From the NCBI RefSeq assembly GCF_016860525.1, contig NZ_BNEA01000015.1, positions 1,984,001 through 2,048,000 on the forward strand: DNA of 64,000 nt, read 5' to 3'. This document shows, one piece after another, positions 50,400 to 59,757 of this stretch. The DNA is from Streptomyces rubradiris (GTDB taxonomy: Bacteria > Actinomycetota > Actinomycetes > Streptomycetales > Streptomycetaceae). Position numbers and translations under genes: made by a program. Position 1 is the first letter of the stretch, and each line of letters begins with the position of its first letter. The notes beneath the pieces were generated by a model, which was given only the letters and a program-made list of their open reading frames with translations, made no database searches and was not told the DNA's origin.

Positions 50400-50927
50400 C
50401 TAACAATCAATGGCCGGGGTTCCGTCCGGAGCAAACGCGTGGCGGAAGGTGAAGGCGTGCGGCGCGGGGCCGTGCTCGTGGAGGTGCTCCAGCCGGGCGA
50501 CCCCGTCCCGCCAAGTGGGTATCACGCCGTCGGAGACCCACCAGAACGCGTGTTTCGGGTGCGCCGACCTTTCGAACCAGTCGTAACGCCTGTTCAGCGC
50601 CTCACGGTGCAGGCCGGTGTAGACGGCGTCGAAGGCGGGGCGCAGGCCGGTCCAGAGGGAGAGGGTCGTGGCCAGGGCGGTGGTCTGCGCCGTACGGCCC
50701 TTGTCGTACCAGGCCGGTACGGTGAACTCCCCCCACGCACCCCAGTCCGCCTCGAAGAGCACGCCCCGGGCGCCGTCCGCCGCTTCGGCGTGCGCGAGGT
50801 ATCCGGGCTGCCGGCTGATCTCCGGGTAGACGGCCCCGCCGATGTCGTAGAACTCCTGCGTGGCGGGGGCGGGATCGGTGAGCGGTGACTTCAGGACGCC
50901 GAACGTGTACAGAGCAAGGTGGGGCAT
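50400..50927 (-). CDS. DUF3291 family protein
   Basis: 175 residues. HLALYTFGVLKSPLTDPA, then AWYDKGRTAQTTALATTLSLWTGLRPAFDAVYTGLHREAL and KHAFWWVSDG. These match the DUF3291 (dimeric alpha-beta-barrel-like) family; function not established. Same strand as marR with about 25 bases between, so could share its transcript. Confidence 0.7.
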   Translation of the reverse strand: MPHLALYTFGVLKSPLTDPAPATQEFYDIGGAVYPEISRQPGYLAHAEAADGARGVLFEADWGAWGEFTVPAWYDKGRTAQTTALATTLSLWTGLRPAFDAVYTGLHREALNRRYDWFERSAHPKHAFWWVSDGVIPTWRDGVARLEHLHEHGPAPHAFTFRHAFAPDGTPAIDC

Positions 50928-51208
50928 GCGTCTCTCCCTGGCTGGGGGTGCCTGATGCGGACCCGGTCCGGCGGACGGCTCAGCGCGGGGAAACCCCTGC
51001 GCGACCGTGGACAACCGCCGAAGACCAGCCGAAGGTAGCCGCCTGCGCGAGCCCTGTCGAAGTTGCGTTTTCCCCGCACAAGTGGCCTTCCGCGGCAGTC
51101 CCACCGCCGCTGGTCCCGCCGCGGCGGCGAGGCGAATCAGGTGGGATCAGCCGACGAACGAAGCGCCAGTGGACCGAGCCTTGCGGATCAGTCAGCGGGA
51201 ACGGAACC

Positions 51209-51496
51209 ATGTCAGCCATGAACCCCGTGACACCACCCTCCGGTCCCTCCGGCGACGCTGCGACAGACCTTGTCGCCTGCCCCTGCTGCTTCCAGCGGAC
51301 CCTTGAAGAGCGGGCCAACTTCGAGATCTGTCCGGAGTGCGGCTGGGAGGACGACGGTCAAGACGACTCGGACGCACACATCGTCCGAGGCGGGCCCAAC
51401 GGCTTGTTGAGCTTGGCGCAGGCACGACTGGACTACCTCAAGGAAGCGGCCGAGGCGGACGACGAGTCCGTGGCACGCGGCGGTGAGGGTCTGTGA
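51209..51496 (+). CDS. CPCC-type cysteine-rich zinc-ribbon protein
   Basis: 95 residues. Two metal-binding pairs, ACPCCF and ICPECGWEDD, separated by about 15 residues, match the CPCC family, which often sits beside toxin-immunity or unknown genes. Start ATG at 51209, or ATG at 51218. Function unknown. Confidence 0.72.
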   Translation: MSAMNPVTPPSGPSGDAATDLVACPCCFQRTLEERANFEICPECGWEDDGQDDSDAHIVRGGPNGLLSLAQARLDYLKEAAEADDESVARGGEGL

Positions 51497-51564
51497 TGGT
51501 CCGCAGCACAGCTCCGGATCGCGGACCCGGCCGATCAGGCAGGCATGCGGCAGCCGCCCGCTTC

Positions 51565-51626
51565 GTCAGCCGGCTGACGGCTGACGGCTGACGTGACGGA
51601 TGACGGCTGGCGGCTGGCGGCTGGCG
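51565..51626. repeat. Short tandem repeat of GGCTGACG / GGCTGGCG type
   Basis: About eight seven-to-eight-base units (CGGCTGA, then CGGCTGG) lie between the CPCC gene and the end of the lipoprotein gene. Noncoding. Confidence 0.6.
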
Positions 51627-51628
51627 GC

Positions 51629-52162
51629 TCACAACTGGTCCCCCACGCCCGCCGGTTCCGGAGGGTGCTTCCCGCCCCCGTCCTTGATGTCCTCCTCGCA
51701 GGTTCTTCCGTCGTAGGACTGGTCATTGGGGATCATCAGCACTCCGGCGACCTGTTCCGGATGCTCGACGGGGAGCCAGTCGTCGCCCGTGTGGCTACCG
51801 TGCGGCCCGAACGCCTGGTACGCGTAGACCGTCTGACACGCCAACGCCACGCGCTCCTTGTCGACCGCGCAGGCGTCCACCCCCGGGCCGGTCCGCTCGC
51901 CGGCGCCGGTGCCGTCGAAGCGGAAGCGGAAGTGCACCTGGTCGCCTTCGGCCGGCACCTGCGGGTGGGGATCGAGGCGCCAGTCGACGACCTCGGCGGT
52001 GACGCCGAGAGGCCGCCCGGACGTGTCCACGACCCGCACCCTGACACCGGCCTCCCCTCGCTCCGCGGTCGTGTCGGTGCAGCCCCAGTGGGACGAGCAG
52101 CCGGACAGGGCGAGAATCACCAGCGCCAAGGGGGCACCGGCGAGTACCCGTGCGGAAAACAC
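51629..52162 (-). CDS. Putative lipoprotein
   Basis: 177 residues from GTG at 52162 with GGAGG nine bases upstream. Signal LAGAPLALVILALSGC ends in a lipobox; the mature domain has GVRVRVVDTSGRPLGVTAEVVDW and two to four cysteines. No family recognised. Exported and lipid-anchored by inference. Confidence 0.7.
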   Translation of the reverse strand: MFSARVLAGAPLALVILALSGCSSHWGCTDTTAERGEAGVRVRVVDTSGRPLGVTAEVVDWRLDPHPQVPAEGDQVHFRFRFDGTGAGERTGPGVDACAVDKERVALACQTVYAYQAFGPHGSHTGDDWLPVEHPEQVAGVLMIPNDQSYDGRTCEEDIKDGGGKHPPEPAGVGDQL

Positions 52163-52261
52163 CGAGGTGACCTCCAGTCAGTGCGGAGCGGAGAGTGTAC
52201 TCGCCCTGACGGGACCGTCGCCCTGATCCGGAGCGCCAACCAGGCTGCCGTTACTGGCCGT

Positions 52262-54151
52262 TCAGGGCGTGTAGACGGTGGGGCGCGGCGCGGTGGGCAT
52301 GTTGGCGCCGAGGAAGAAACTCGGGTGCGGCGGCTGGTTGTAGGCGGTGTTCTGCCAGGCCAGCGCCGTGCGGTACTGGGTGTCGTGCAGCAGGGTGGTG
52401 ATCCTGGTGCCGGTCTGGTACGGCGTCGAGTAGATCCGCAGGGCGCGGTTGTCGGCGGTCCGCCAGACGACCTCCTCACGCCAGTCGCCGAGGATGTCCC
52501 CGGACAGCGCGGGCGTGGACTTGGTGCCGTTGTTGGATGAGACCCCGGAGCCGGTCAGCAGCCGGGTGTCGCCGGAGGTGCCGTACTTGTCGATACGGGT
52601 GCCGTCGAGGAGTTCCCGGACGGTGTCGCCGTCCCACCAAGAAAGGAAGTTGACGCTGGAGGGTTCGCGGCCGAGGGCGGCGCCGGTCGCCGAGCGCAGG
52701 GTGGTGTCGGAGGCCGACCACGCCTCGGCGCCGGGGCTGCCGGCGTAGATGTCTCCGGCGACACCACGCCCGTTGTCGGCGCCGGAGGCCGTCTGCCACA
52801 GGACCTGTCCGGTGCGGGCGTCGGCCATCCAGGAGCCCGGCTTGGCCGAGTCCTCGTCGACCTTGAAGTACTCCAGGCCCGGCCGGGCGGGGTCGAGGTC
52901 ACCGAGGTGTGCCGCGTCGCCGTGGCCCAGCCGGGTGGTCCACAGGCCGGCGCCGTTGTCGTCCACGGTCATCGCGCCGTAGACGATCTCGTCCTTGCCG
53001 TCGGCGTCCACGTCGGCGACGGACAGGGCGTGGTTGCCCTGACCGTCGTATCCCTTCCCGGAGTTGGTGGAGGAGTTGGTGTCGAAGGTCCAGCGGCGGG
53101 TGAACTGGCCGTTCCGCCAGTCCCAGGCGGCGATGACGGTACGGGTGTAGTAGCCGCGCGCCATGATCAGGGAGGGGCGGGCGCCGTCCAGGTAGGCGGT
53201 GCCGGCGAGGAAGCGGTCGACGCGGTTGCCGTAGGAGTCGCCCCAGGAGGAGACCGTGCCGCGGGCCGGGACGTAGTCGACGCTCTGCATCGCCTTGCCG
53301 GTCTGCCCGTTGAACATGGTCAGGTACTCGGGGCCGGACAGGATGTAGCCGCCGGAGTTGCGGTGGTCGGCGGAGGCGTCGCCGATGACCGCGCCGGTGC
53401 CGTCCCGGGTGCCGTCGGCGGTCTTCATCGCCACCTCGGCCTTGCCGTCGCCGTCGTAGTCGTACACCTGGAACTGGGTGTAGTGGGCGCCGGAGCGGAT
53501 GTTGCGGCCCAGGTCGACGCGCCACAGGCGGGTGCCGTCCAGCCGTATGCCGTCGACGTAGGTGTTGCCGGTGTAGCCGGACTGGGAGTTGTCCTTGGCG
53601 TTGGTCGGCTGCCACTTCAGCACCAGGTCGAGCCGGCCGTCCCCGTCGAGGTCGCCGGTACTGGCGTCGTTGGCCTCGTAGGTGTACGCCACCCCGTCCG
53701 GGGTGGTGCCGCCGGCCGGCGGGGAGAGCGGTACGTCGAGATAGCCGGGCCGGAACTGGAGGGCGTGCTCCGAGGCGGGCTGCTCGGTGCCGCCCACCAC
53801 CGCGCGCACCGTGTAGTCGGCCGAGTCGGGGGCGCCGGGGTCGAAGTAGTTCGTGGTGGCGGTGACGGGCGAGGAGTTGAGCTTGGTGCTGCCGCGGTAG
53901 ACGTTGAACGCCACGTTGTCGGGGTCGGTGGCGAGCCAGCGCCAGGACACCAGGTTGCCGCTGCTGGTGTGGACGCTGGTCAGGCCCCGGTCCAGGCGTT
54001 CCACCTGGCGCGCGGTCGCCGCGTGCGCGGTCCCCGGCAGTCCGGCGAGCGCGGTGGCGGCCAGCGCGGCGGCGGAGAGGCCGATGGTCAGCCGGTGTCT
54101 GGTGTTCCGGGAGCGGCGGGGGGTGCGGGCATGCGGGTGTGCGTCGGTCAC
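52262..54151 (-). CDS. Secreted rhamnogalacturonan lyase (PL11)
   Basis: 629 residues from GTG at 54151 (GGAGG, five bases). Sec signal (RLTIGLSAAALAATALAGLPGTAHA), a fibronectin-like N-part, then an eight-blade beta-propeller with repeated calcium-type loops: GDLDGDGRLDLVLKW, YDYDGDGKAEVAMK, DVDADGKDEIVYG. This is the YesW/YesX architecture that cleaves the pectin rhamnogalacturonan-I backbone outside the cell. A LacI-type operator lies 56 bases upstream. Confidence 0.88.
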   Translation of the reverse strand: MTDAHPHARTPRRSRNTRHRLTIGLSAAALAATALAGLPGTAHAATARQVERLDRGLTSVHTSSGNLVSWRWLATDPDNVAFNVYRGSTKLNSSPVTATTNYFDPGAPDSADYTVRAVVGGTEQPASEHALQFRPGYLDVPLSPPAGGTTPDGVAYTYEANDASTGDLDGDGRLDLVLKWQPTNAKDNSQSGYTGNTYVDGIRLDGTRLWRVDLGRNIRSGAHYTQFQVYDYDGDGKAEVAMKTADGTRDGTGAVIGDASADHRNSGGYILSGPEYLTMFNGQTGKAMQSVDYVPARGTVSSWGDSYGNRVDRFLAGTAYLDGARPSLIMARGYYTRTVIAAWDWRNGQFTRRWTFDTNSSTNSGKGYDGQGNHALSVADVDADGKDEIVYGAMTVDDNGAGLWTTRLGHGDAAHLGDLDPARPGLEYFKVDEDSAKPGSWMADARTGQVLWQTASGADNGRGVAGDIYAGSPGAEAWSASDTTLRSATGAALGREPSSVNFLSWWDGDTVRELLDGTRIDKYGTSGDTRLLTGSGVSSNNGTKSTPALSGDILGDWREEVVWRTADNRALRIYSTPYQTGTRITTLLHDTQYRTALAWQNTAYNQPPHPSFFLGANMPTAPRPTVYTP

Positions 54152-54206
54152 GATGACCTCCGAGGGGTGTGGGGGGGGCGCGGCCGGCAGTGCGCTCACG
54201 CGAATA

Positions 54207-54220
54207 TGGGAACGCTCCCA
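54207..54220. promoter_or_regulatory. LacI/CebR-type operator
   Basis: TGGGAACGCTCCCA matches 13 of 14 positions of the CebR box TGGGAGCGCTCCCA (consensus from memory of published work). Upstream of the lyase; suggests carbohydrate repression by a LacI-family protein encoded elsewhere. Confidence 0.7.
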
Positions 54221-54565
54221 CGCGGTGTGAGGTTAGGGACGCCCTGATACCTGGTCAAGGATTCTGACCGAGTTCGTGTTCGTCATTGTTCAGATCCGTT
54301 TCTTTTCAGGGGCAGTCCGGCAAGACCACGCCTGACACGTCATCCGCCGGTGCGTCCGCTCGTAGCGCGGTGCCCGGAAAGGCCGTTGGACCCCCTGTGA
54401 CAGCCGAGCGGGGGACTGTTCAGCCCTGTCGGCACCCGGTACCCCTCGGACGATCATGGGTCGGCGGCCGGGAAGGGCCTGTCCACACCCGCATCCACGG
54501 TGCTTTCCGGTCCGCCGTTCGCCATGGCAGAACGTCTCCATGGCACGAGGGAAGGACACCGTCCG

Positions 54566-56284
54566 GTGGACGAGACGCAGCGACAGCAGCCGGATATCGC
54601 GAGCCCGGTGGGTGGCGCGGTGGCGGAGGACCCCGCCGCCGCGCGCCCGGCCCGGCCGGAGCAACGGGCAGGGGGCGAACGGCCGTCCTGGGCCGAATGG
54701 CTGACGACCACCGATCACAAGAAGATCGGGACGCTGTACCTGGTCACCGCGTTCGTGTTCTTCCTCGTCGGCGGCGTGATGGCCCTGCTGATGCGCGCGG
54801 AGCTGGCCCGGCCCGGCCTGCAGATCATGTCGAACGAGCAGTTCAACCAGGCGTTCACCATGCACGGCTCGATCATGCTGCTGATGTTCGCCATGCCGCT
54901 GTTCACCGGCTTCGCCAACTGGATCATGCCCCTGCAGATCGGCGCGCCGGACGTGGCCTTCCCCCGGCTGAACATGCTGGCCTACTGGCTCTTCCTGTTC
55001 GGCTCGGCGATCGCGGCGTTCGGCTTCCTCACACCGGGCGGCGCCGCCGACTTCGGCTGGTTCCTCTACGCCCCGCTGTCGGACGCGGTCCACTCCCCCG
55101 GCGTCGGCGCCGACCTGTGGATCATGGGGGTGGCCCTGTCCGGTTTCGGCTCGATCCTCGGCGCGGTCAACTTCATCACCACGATCATCTGCATGCGCGC
55201 CCCCGGCCTGACCATGTTCCGGATGCCGATCTTCACCTGGAACGTGCTGCTGACCGCGGTCCTGGTGCTGATCGTCTTCCCCGTGCTCGCGGCCGCGCTG
55301 TTCGCGCTGGAGATGGACCGCAAGTTCGGCAGCCATGTCTTCGACGCGGCCAACGGCGGAGCGCTGCTGTGGCAGCACCTGTTCTGGTTCTTCGGCCACC
55401 CCGAGGTCTACATCCTGGCGTTGCCGTTCTTCGGCATCGTCTCCGAGGTGATACCCGTCTTCAGCCGGAAGCCAATGTTCGGTTACATGGGCCTGGTCGC
55501 CGCGACGATCTCGATCGCCGGTCTGTCGGTCACCGTGTGGGCCCACCACATGTACGTCACCGGCGGGGTGCTGCTGCCGTTCTTCTCGTTCATGACGTTC
55601 CTGATCGCCGTGCCGACCGGGGTGAAGTTCTTCAACTGGATCGGCACCATGTGGAAGGGCAGCCTCTCCTTCGAGACCCCGATGCTGTGGACGGTCGGCT
55701 TCCTCGTGACGTTCCTGTTCGGCGGGCTGACCGGTGTCATCCTGGCCTCACCGCCGATGGACTTCCATCTCTCCGACTCCTACTTCGTCGTCGCCCACTT
55801 CCACTACACGGTGTTCGGCACGGTCGTGTACGCGATGTTCGCCGGATTCCACTTCTGGTGGCCCAAGTTGACCGGGAAGATGCTCGACGAGCGTCTCGGC
55901 AAGATCACCTTCTGGACGCTCACGGCCGGCTTCCACATCACCTTCCTGGTGCAGCACTGGCTCGGCGCGGAGGGCATGCCCCGCCGCTACGCCGACTACC
56001 TGGCCACCGACGGCTTCACCGCTCTCAACTCCATATCCACCATCGGCTCGTTCCTGCTCGGCCTGTCGATCCTGCCGTTCTTCTACAACGTCTGGAAGAC
56101 GGCCAAGTACGGCAAGCCGGTCGGCGTGGACGACCCGTGGGGCTACGGCCGCTCCCTGGAGTGGGCCACCTCCTGCCCGCCGCCCCGGCACAACTTCGTC
56201 ACCCTGCCCCGTATCCGCAGCGAGTCCCCGGCCTTCGACCTGCACCACCCCGAGGTCGCGGCGTTCGAAGAGGCGAGGGGGTAG
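54566..56284 (+). CDS. ctaD: Cytochrome c oxidase subunit I, extra copy
   Basis: 572 residues from GTG at 54566 with GGAAGGA upstream; ATGs at 54500 and 54524 are alternatives. Twelve membrane spans. Heme and copper ligands: [31 protein letters not shown] (His-Tyr pair), AHHMY, and [11 protein letters not shown]. No subunit II or III gene is adjacent, so it is probably a paralogue used under special conditions with partners made elsewhere. Confidence 0.88.
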   Translation: MDETQRQQPDIASPVGGAVAEDPAAARPARPEQRAGGERPSWAEWLTTTDHKKIGTLYLVTAFVFFLVGGVMALLMRAELARPGLQIMSNEQFNQAFTMHGSIMLLMFAMPLFTGFANWIMPLQIGAPDVAFPRLNMLAYWLFLFGSAIAAFGFLTPGGAADFGWFLYAPLSDAVHSPGVGADLWIMGVALSGFGSILGAVNFITTIICMRAPGLTMFRMPIFTWNVLLTAVLVLIVFPVLAAALFALEMDRKFGSHVFDAANGGALLWQHLFWFFGHPEVYILALPFFGIVSEVIPVFSRKPMFGYMGLVAATISIAGLSVTVWAHHMYVTGGVLLPFFSFMTFLIAVPTGVKFFNWIGTMWKGSLSFETPMLWTVGFLVTFLFGGLTGVILASPPMDFHLSDSYFVVAHFHYTVFGTVVYAMFAGFHFWWPKLTGKMLDERLGKITFWTLTAGFHITFLVQHWLGAEGMPRRYADYLATDGFTALNSISTIGSFLLGLSILPFFYNVWKTAKYGKPVGVDDPWGYGRSLEWATSCPPPRHNFVTLPRIRSESPAFDLHHPEVAAFEEARG

Positions 56285-56287
56285 GCC

Positions 56288-56884
56288 ATGGCCCACGCCG
56301 TGTTCGCCCTCGCCGCCGGAACGCTGACCGCGGCGGGCAGTGTCTGGTACCTGCCCGCCCTGGCCGACCTGCGTGCCGGAGCCGACCGCCCCGCATCCCA
56401 TCGCCAGGGCGCGGCGGCCTGCCTCACCGGCTGGGGGACGATCGGGGTCGCCGCGGTGCTGCTTCTGGTCGCCGACGCCTGGTGGATCCCCGGTACGGCC
56501 GTGGTGGCGGGTGCCGTCCCCACGGCGGGTCTCCGGGTGCGCGCGGCCATGCGGCGCCGGCGCGAAACCGAGGAGGCAGCGCACCACTGGGCGCGGTTGT
56601 GCCCCGCCCGGCCCCTGGACCGCACCTCACGTCCCCACAAGGCCGTCGCCGCCCTGATCGGCTCCGGGGTGGCCGCCGCCACGGCCATCGCGGTGCTCCT
56701 CGCGGCGCTGGCCGGACCCGCGCACGGCAGCGGGCCCCGGTCGACCGACGTGTGGCCCCCCGCCGTCGTGGCGCTGTTCCTCGTCGCCGCGCTCGTCCGT
56801 ACGCTGACCCGCCGACGCCGGCACTCCGACGCGGCCGGCCGCCGTGCGCTCGGCTCACCGGGGGCGGGACGGCAGGCCGGATAA
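56288..56884 (+). CDS. Membrane protein of unknown function, downstream of ctaD
   Basis: 198 residues starting three bases after ctaD. Four hydrophobic segments (about 1-20, 48-78, 120-145, 158-172) separated by an Arg-rich loop. No family recognised. The tight link suggests an assembly or accessory role for the extra oxidase. Confidence 0.6.
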   Translation: MAHAVFALAAGTLTAAGSVWYLPALADLRAGADRPASHRQGAAACLTGWGTIGVAAVLLLVADAWWIPGTAVVAGAVPTAGLRVRAAMRRRRETEEAAHHWARLCPARPLDRTSRPHKAVAALIGSGVAAATAIAVLLAALAGPAHGSGPRSTDVWPPAVVALFLVAALVRTLTRRRRHSDAAGRRALGSPGAGRQAG

Positions 56885-57027
56885 CGGCGTGCGCCCGGTC
56901 CGGTCTCCCCGGACGAGACGCCCGAGACGGCCGGCTGCGGCATCGCCGGCCTCTCCTGGGGCTGAAGCGAGTCGCCGTAGCGGGATATGCGTTGGCGAAA
57001 CGGTCATCCGGTTGGCAGGCTTCAGCC

Positions 57028-57885
57028 ATGAGTGCCCGGTTCAAGGACATGCCGAGCCGTTCCTGGCTCGGTGCTCCGATCGATGCCCGCCCTCTGTTCG
57101 CCCCGGAGCAGGCCGCGCTGATGGCCACGCTGCGCGGCCTGGCGCCCGCCGACTGGGACAGGGAGGCGGTGCCGGGCTGGACGGTCCGGGATCTCGCCGC
57201 GCACGTCCTGGGCGACTTCTACGGGCGTCTCGCCCGGGACCGTGACGGCCACCAGGACGGCCCTGGTCCCGCTCCGGGCGAGACGCTGGAGGCGTTCATC
57301 CACCGCATCAACCAGGAATGGGTCGACGCCTGCCGCCGGGTGAGCCCGACGGCACTCGTCGACACCCTTGACCTGATCGGCGGGCAGGTGGCCCGGTTCT
57401 TCGAAGCCACCGACCCCGACGCGCCGTCGCTGGGGGTGTCCTGGGCCGGGGTCGATCCGGCGCCGATGTGGCTGGACAGCGCCCGCGACTTCACCGAGTT
57501 CTGGACCCACCGCCAGCAGATCCGCCATGCCGCGGGCCAGGGCACCGATGACGATCCACGACACCTCTCCGTCGTCCTGGACACCTTCATGCGGGCCCTG
57601 CCCCACACCCTGCGCGAGGTCACCGCGCCGGCCGGTACGCAGGTCCAGGTGCGGATCGACGGCCCGGCCGGCGGCACCTGGACCGTGACGGCCACCCCGG
57701 ACCACTGGTCACTCGCCGAGCCGCCCGCCGAACACCCCGCCGCGCTCGTCCGCCTGGACGCGGAAACAGCCTGGCGCCTGTGCACCCGCGGCATCCAGCC
57801 GGACACCGCCATGGCTCGCGCCCGCATCGACGGCGACCACGAACTGGCCGAGGCGGTCTGCCGGATCGTGTCCATCGTCTACTGA
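57028..57885 (+). CDS. Mycothiol-dependent maleylpyruvate isomerase family protein
   Basis: 285 residues from ATG at 57028. DinB-like four-helix N-part (LFAPEQAALMATLRGLAPADWDREAVPGWTVRDLAAHVLGDFYGRLA) with the His of the metal site, EFWTHRQQIRHAAG as the second metal patch, and an SCP2-like C-terminal domain. Members are mycothiol-dependent transferases; the specific reaction is unknown. Confidence 0.82.
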   Translation: MSARFKDMPSRSWLGAPIDARPLFAPEQAALMATLRGLAPADWDREAVPGWTVRDLAAHVLGDFYGRLARDRDGHQDGPGPAPGETLEAFIHRINQEWVDACRRVSPTALVDTLDLIGGQVARFFEATDPDAPSLGVSWAGVDPAPMWLDSARDFTEFWTHRQQIRHAAGQGTDDDPRHLSVVLDTFMRALPHTLREVTAPAGTQVQVRIDGPAGGTWTVTATPDHWSLAEPPAEHPAALVRLDAETAWRLCTRGIQPDTAMARARIDGDHELAEAVCRIVSIVY

Positions 57886-58224
57886 CGCCGACCGGTTCAC
57901 GGCGGATACACGTAGCGGTGGCCGACGGCTCCTGGAACCGCGCTCCCATACGCACGAACCCACGCGTCAGGTGAACCGCGGGCCGGCCGGTCGGTGCGGG
58001 GACCGTGGTGGTGGATCGCCGTCATGGCGCCGTCGGTGAGCCCGGTGAGGTCCTCCCAGCGGACAGCGGGCGGCGGGCAGCGGACAGCGGATCACCCGTG
58101 CCCGGTGGCAGGCCGGTTCGCGGGCGCGGGCGAGCGTGACTCCAGGCGTAGGGGCCCGGCGTTGCCGGACCGTATCCGGTTTTCGATACGCCGGCGATAC
58201 GGCACCGGCTCGTAGCATGAGGCC
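57886..58224. other. Intergenic region upstream of vanR
   Basis: Apart from the 48-bp van promoter motif at 58161-58208 and a loose GCGGACAGCGG repeat at 58060-58090, nothing is supported. Confidence 0.5.
58161..58208 (+). promoter_or_regulatory. VanR target motif, copy 1 (vanR promoter)
   Basis: A 48-base block containing the inverted repeat CGTATC-N8-GATACG and a direct repeat of CGATACG eleven bases apart. It shares 40 of 48 bases with copy 2. It ends 16 bases before the vanR start. Confidence 0.75.
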
Positions 58225-58233
58225 ATGCGCGTC

Positions 58234-58236
58234 TTA
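58234..58236. repeat. Target-site duplication TTA, left
   Basis: Same three bases as at 59097-59099; it is also vanR codon 4. Confidence 0.85.
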
Positions 58237-59096
58237 GACGCCATTTCACTTGGCGTGATCTTGCGGCAGTCTGGGGTGATGACTGCTGCGCTTGTCGAGC
58301 GGATGGCACCGGATGACCTGTGGACGTTGTTCCAGCGGGTGGTGCCACCAGCGCCGGTGCGCCCGCAGGGTGGAGGGCATCGTCGGCGAGGGGACCGCGA
58401 GGTGCTGGCCGCGATCATCTTCGTGGCCACCTCGGGCTGCACCTGGAACCAGTTACCACCGGGATTCGGCCTGTCGGGCGTGACGGCCTTCCGGCGGTTC
58501 ACCGAGTGGACCGAGGCCCGGGTGTGGGCCAAGCTCCACCGCCTGGTCCTGGACGAACTCGGTGCCCGGGGCGAGCTGGACTGGTCGCGGTGCGCAATCG
58601 ACTCCGTCAGCGTCCGGGCCCTCAAAGGGGGCAGCTGACGGGACCGAATCCGACCGACCGCGGCAAGAAGGGATCGAAAATCCACCTCATCGTCGACCGC
58701 CAGGGCCTGCCCCTGTCGATCGGCATCTCCGCCGCCAACCTCCACGACAGCCAGGCCCTCATCCCACTGGTCCGCGGCATCCCGCCCATCCGCTCCAGCC
58801 GCGGCCCACGGCGCAGGCGGCCCGGCAAACTGCACGGTGACAAGGGCTACGACTACCGTCACCTGCGGCAATGGCTCGCATCCCGTGGCATCCGGCATCG
58901 TCTTGCCCGCAAGGACATCGAGTCCTCCCGGCACCTGGGCCGGCACCGCTGGGTGGTGGAGCGGACCGTGTCCTGGCTGTCTGGCTGCCGCCGTCTGCAC
59001 CGCCGCTACGAACGCAAGCCAGAACACTTCCTCGCCTTCACCGCCATCGCCGCGACCCTCATATGCCACCGCAGACTGACCAAGTGAAATGGCGTC
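58237..59096 (+). mobile_element. IS5-family insertion sequence, 860 bp
   Basis: Ends are perfect inverted repeats, GACGCCATTTCACTTGG (58237-58253) and its complement (59080-59096), flanked by TTA on both sides. It contains a two-frame DDE transposase as in the IS427-like group. Perfect ends and clean duplication indicate recent insertion. It lies inside vanR. Confidence 0.95.
58279..59087 (+). CDS. IS5-family transposase in two overlapping frames
   Basis: First frame (own start near 58276-58279) runs to 58638 and ends ...AIDSVSVRALKGGS; it has the first catalytic Asp in AID. The second frame continues as LTGPNPTDRGKKGSKIHLIVD, with the second Asp in HGDKGYDYR and Glu in RWVVERTVSWLSG, to TGA at 59085-59087. 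The join requires a -1 shift around CTCAAAGGGGG (58621-58631), the usual arrangement in this group. The first frame is also open upstream to the vanR ATG. Confidence 0.88.
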
Positions 59097-59099
59097 TTA
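59097..59099. repeat. Target-site duplication TTA, right
   Basis: Pairs with 58234-58236; removing one copy plus the element restores vanR. Confidence 0.85.
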
Positions 59100-59757
59100 G
59101 TCGTCGAGGACGAGCCCTACATGGCGGAGGCCATCCGCGATGGGCTGCGCCTGGAAGCGATCGCGGCCGACATCGCCGGTGACGGTGACACCGCTCTGGA
59201 GCTGCTGAGCACCAACACCTACGCCATCGTCGTCCTGGACCGGGACATCCCCGGACCCAACGGTGACGAGATCGCCAAGCACATCGTCGCCTCCGGCAGC
59301 GGCATGCCGATCCTCATGCTGACCGCTGCCGACCGGCTCGACGACAAGGCCACCGGGTTCGAGCTCGGCGCCGACGACTACCTCACCAAACCCTTCGAGC
59401 TGCGCGAACTCGTGCTCAGGCTCAGGGCACTGGACCGCAGGCGCGCCCACAACAGGCCACCCGTGCGTGAGATCGCGGGCCTGTGTGTCGACCCCTTCCG
59501 CCGCGAGGTCTACCGCGACGGCCGCTACATCGCGCTCACCAGGAAGCAGTTCGCCGTGCTCGAAGTCCTCGTCGCCGCCGAAGGCGGTGTCATCAGCGCG
59601 GAGGAGTTGCTGGAGCGCGCGTGGGACGAGAACGCGGACCCGTTCACCAACGCCGTGCGCATCACGGTCTCGGCCCTGCGCAAACGCCTCGGCGAGCCCT
59701 GGCTGATCGCCACCGTGCCCGGGGTCGGCTACCGCATCGACACGGGAGCGGACCCCG

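Noticed and set aside
57028..57885. Long frame from 54286 reading into the mycothiol enzyme
   Set aside because: The upstream part is the antisense-like shadow of ctaD; the real gene starts at 57028.
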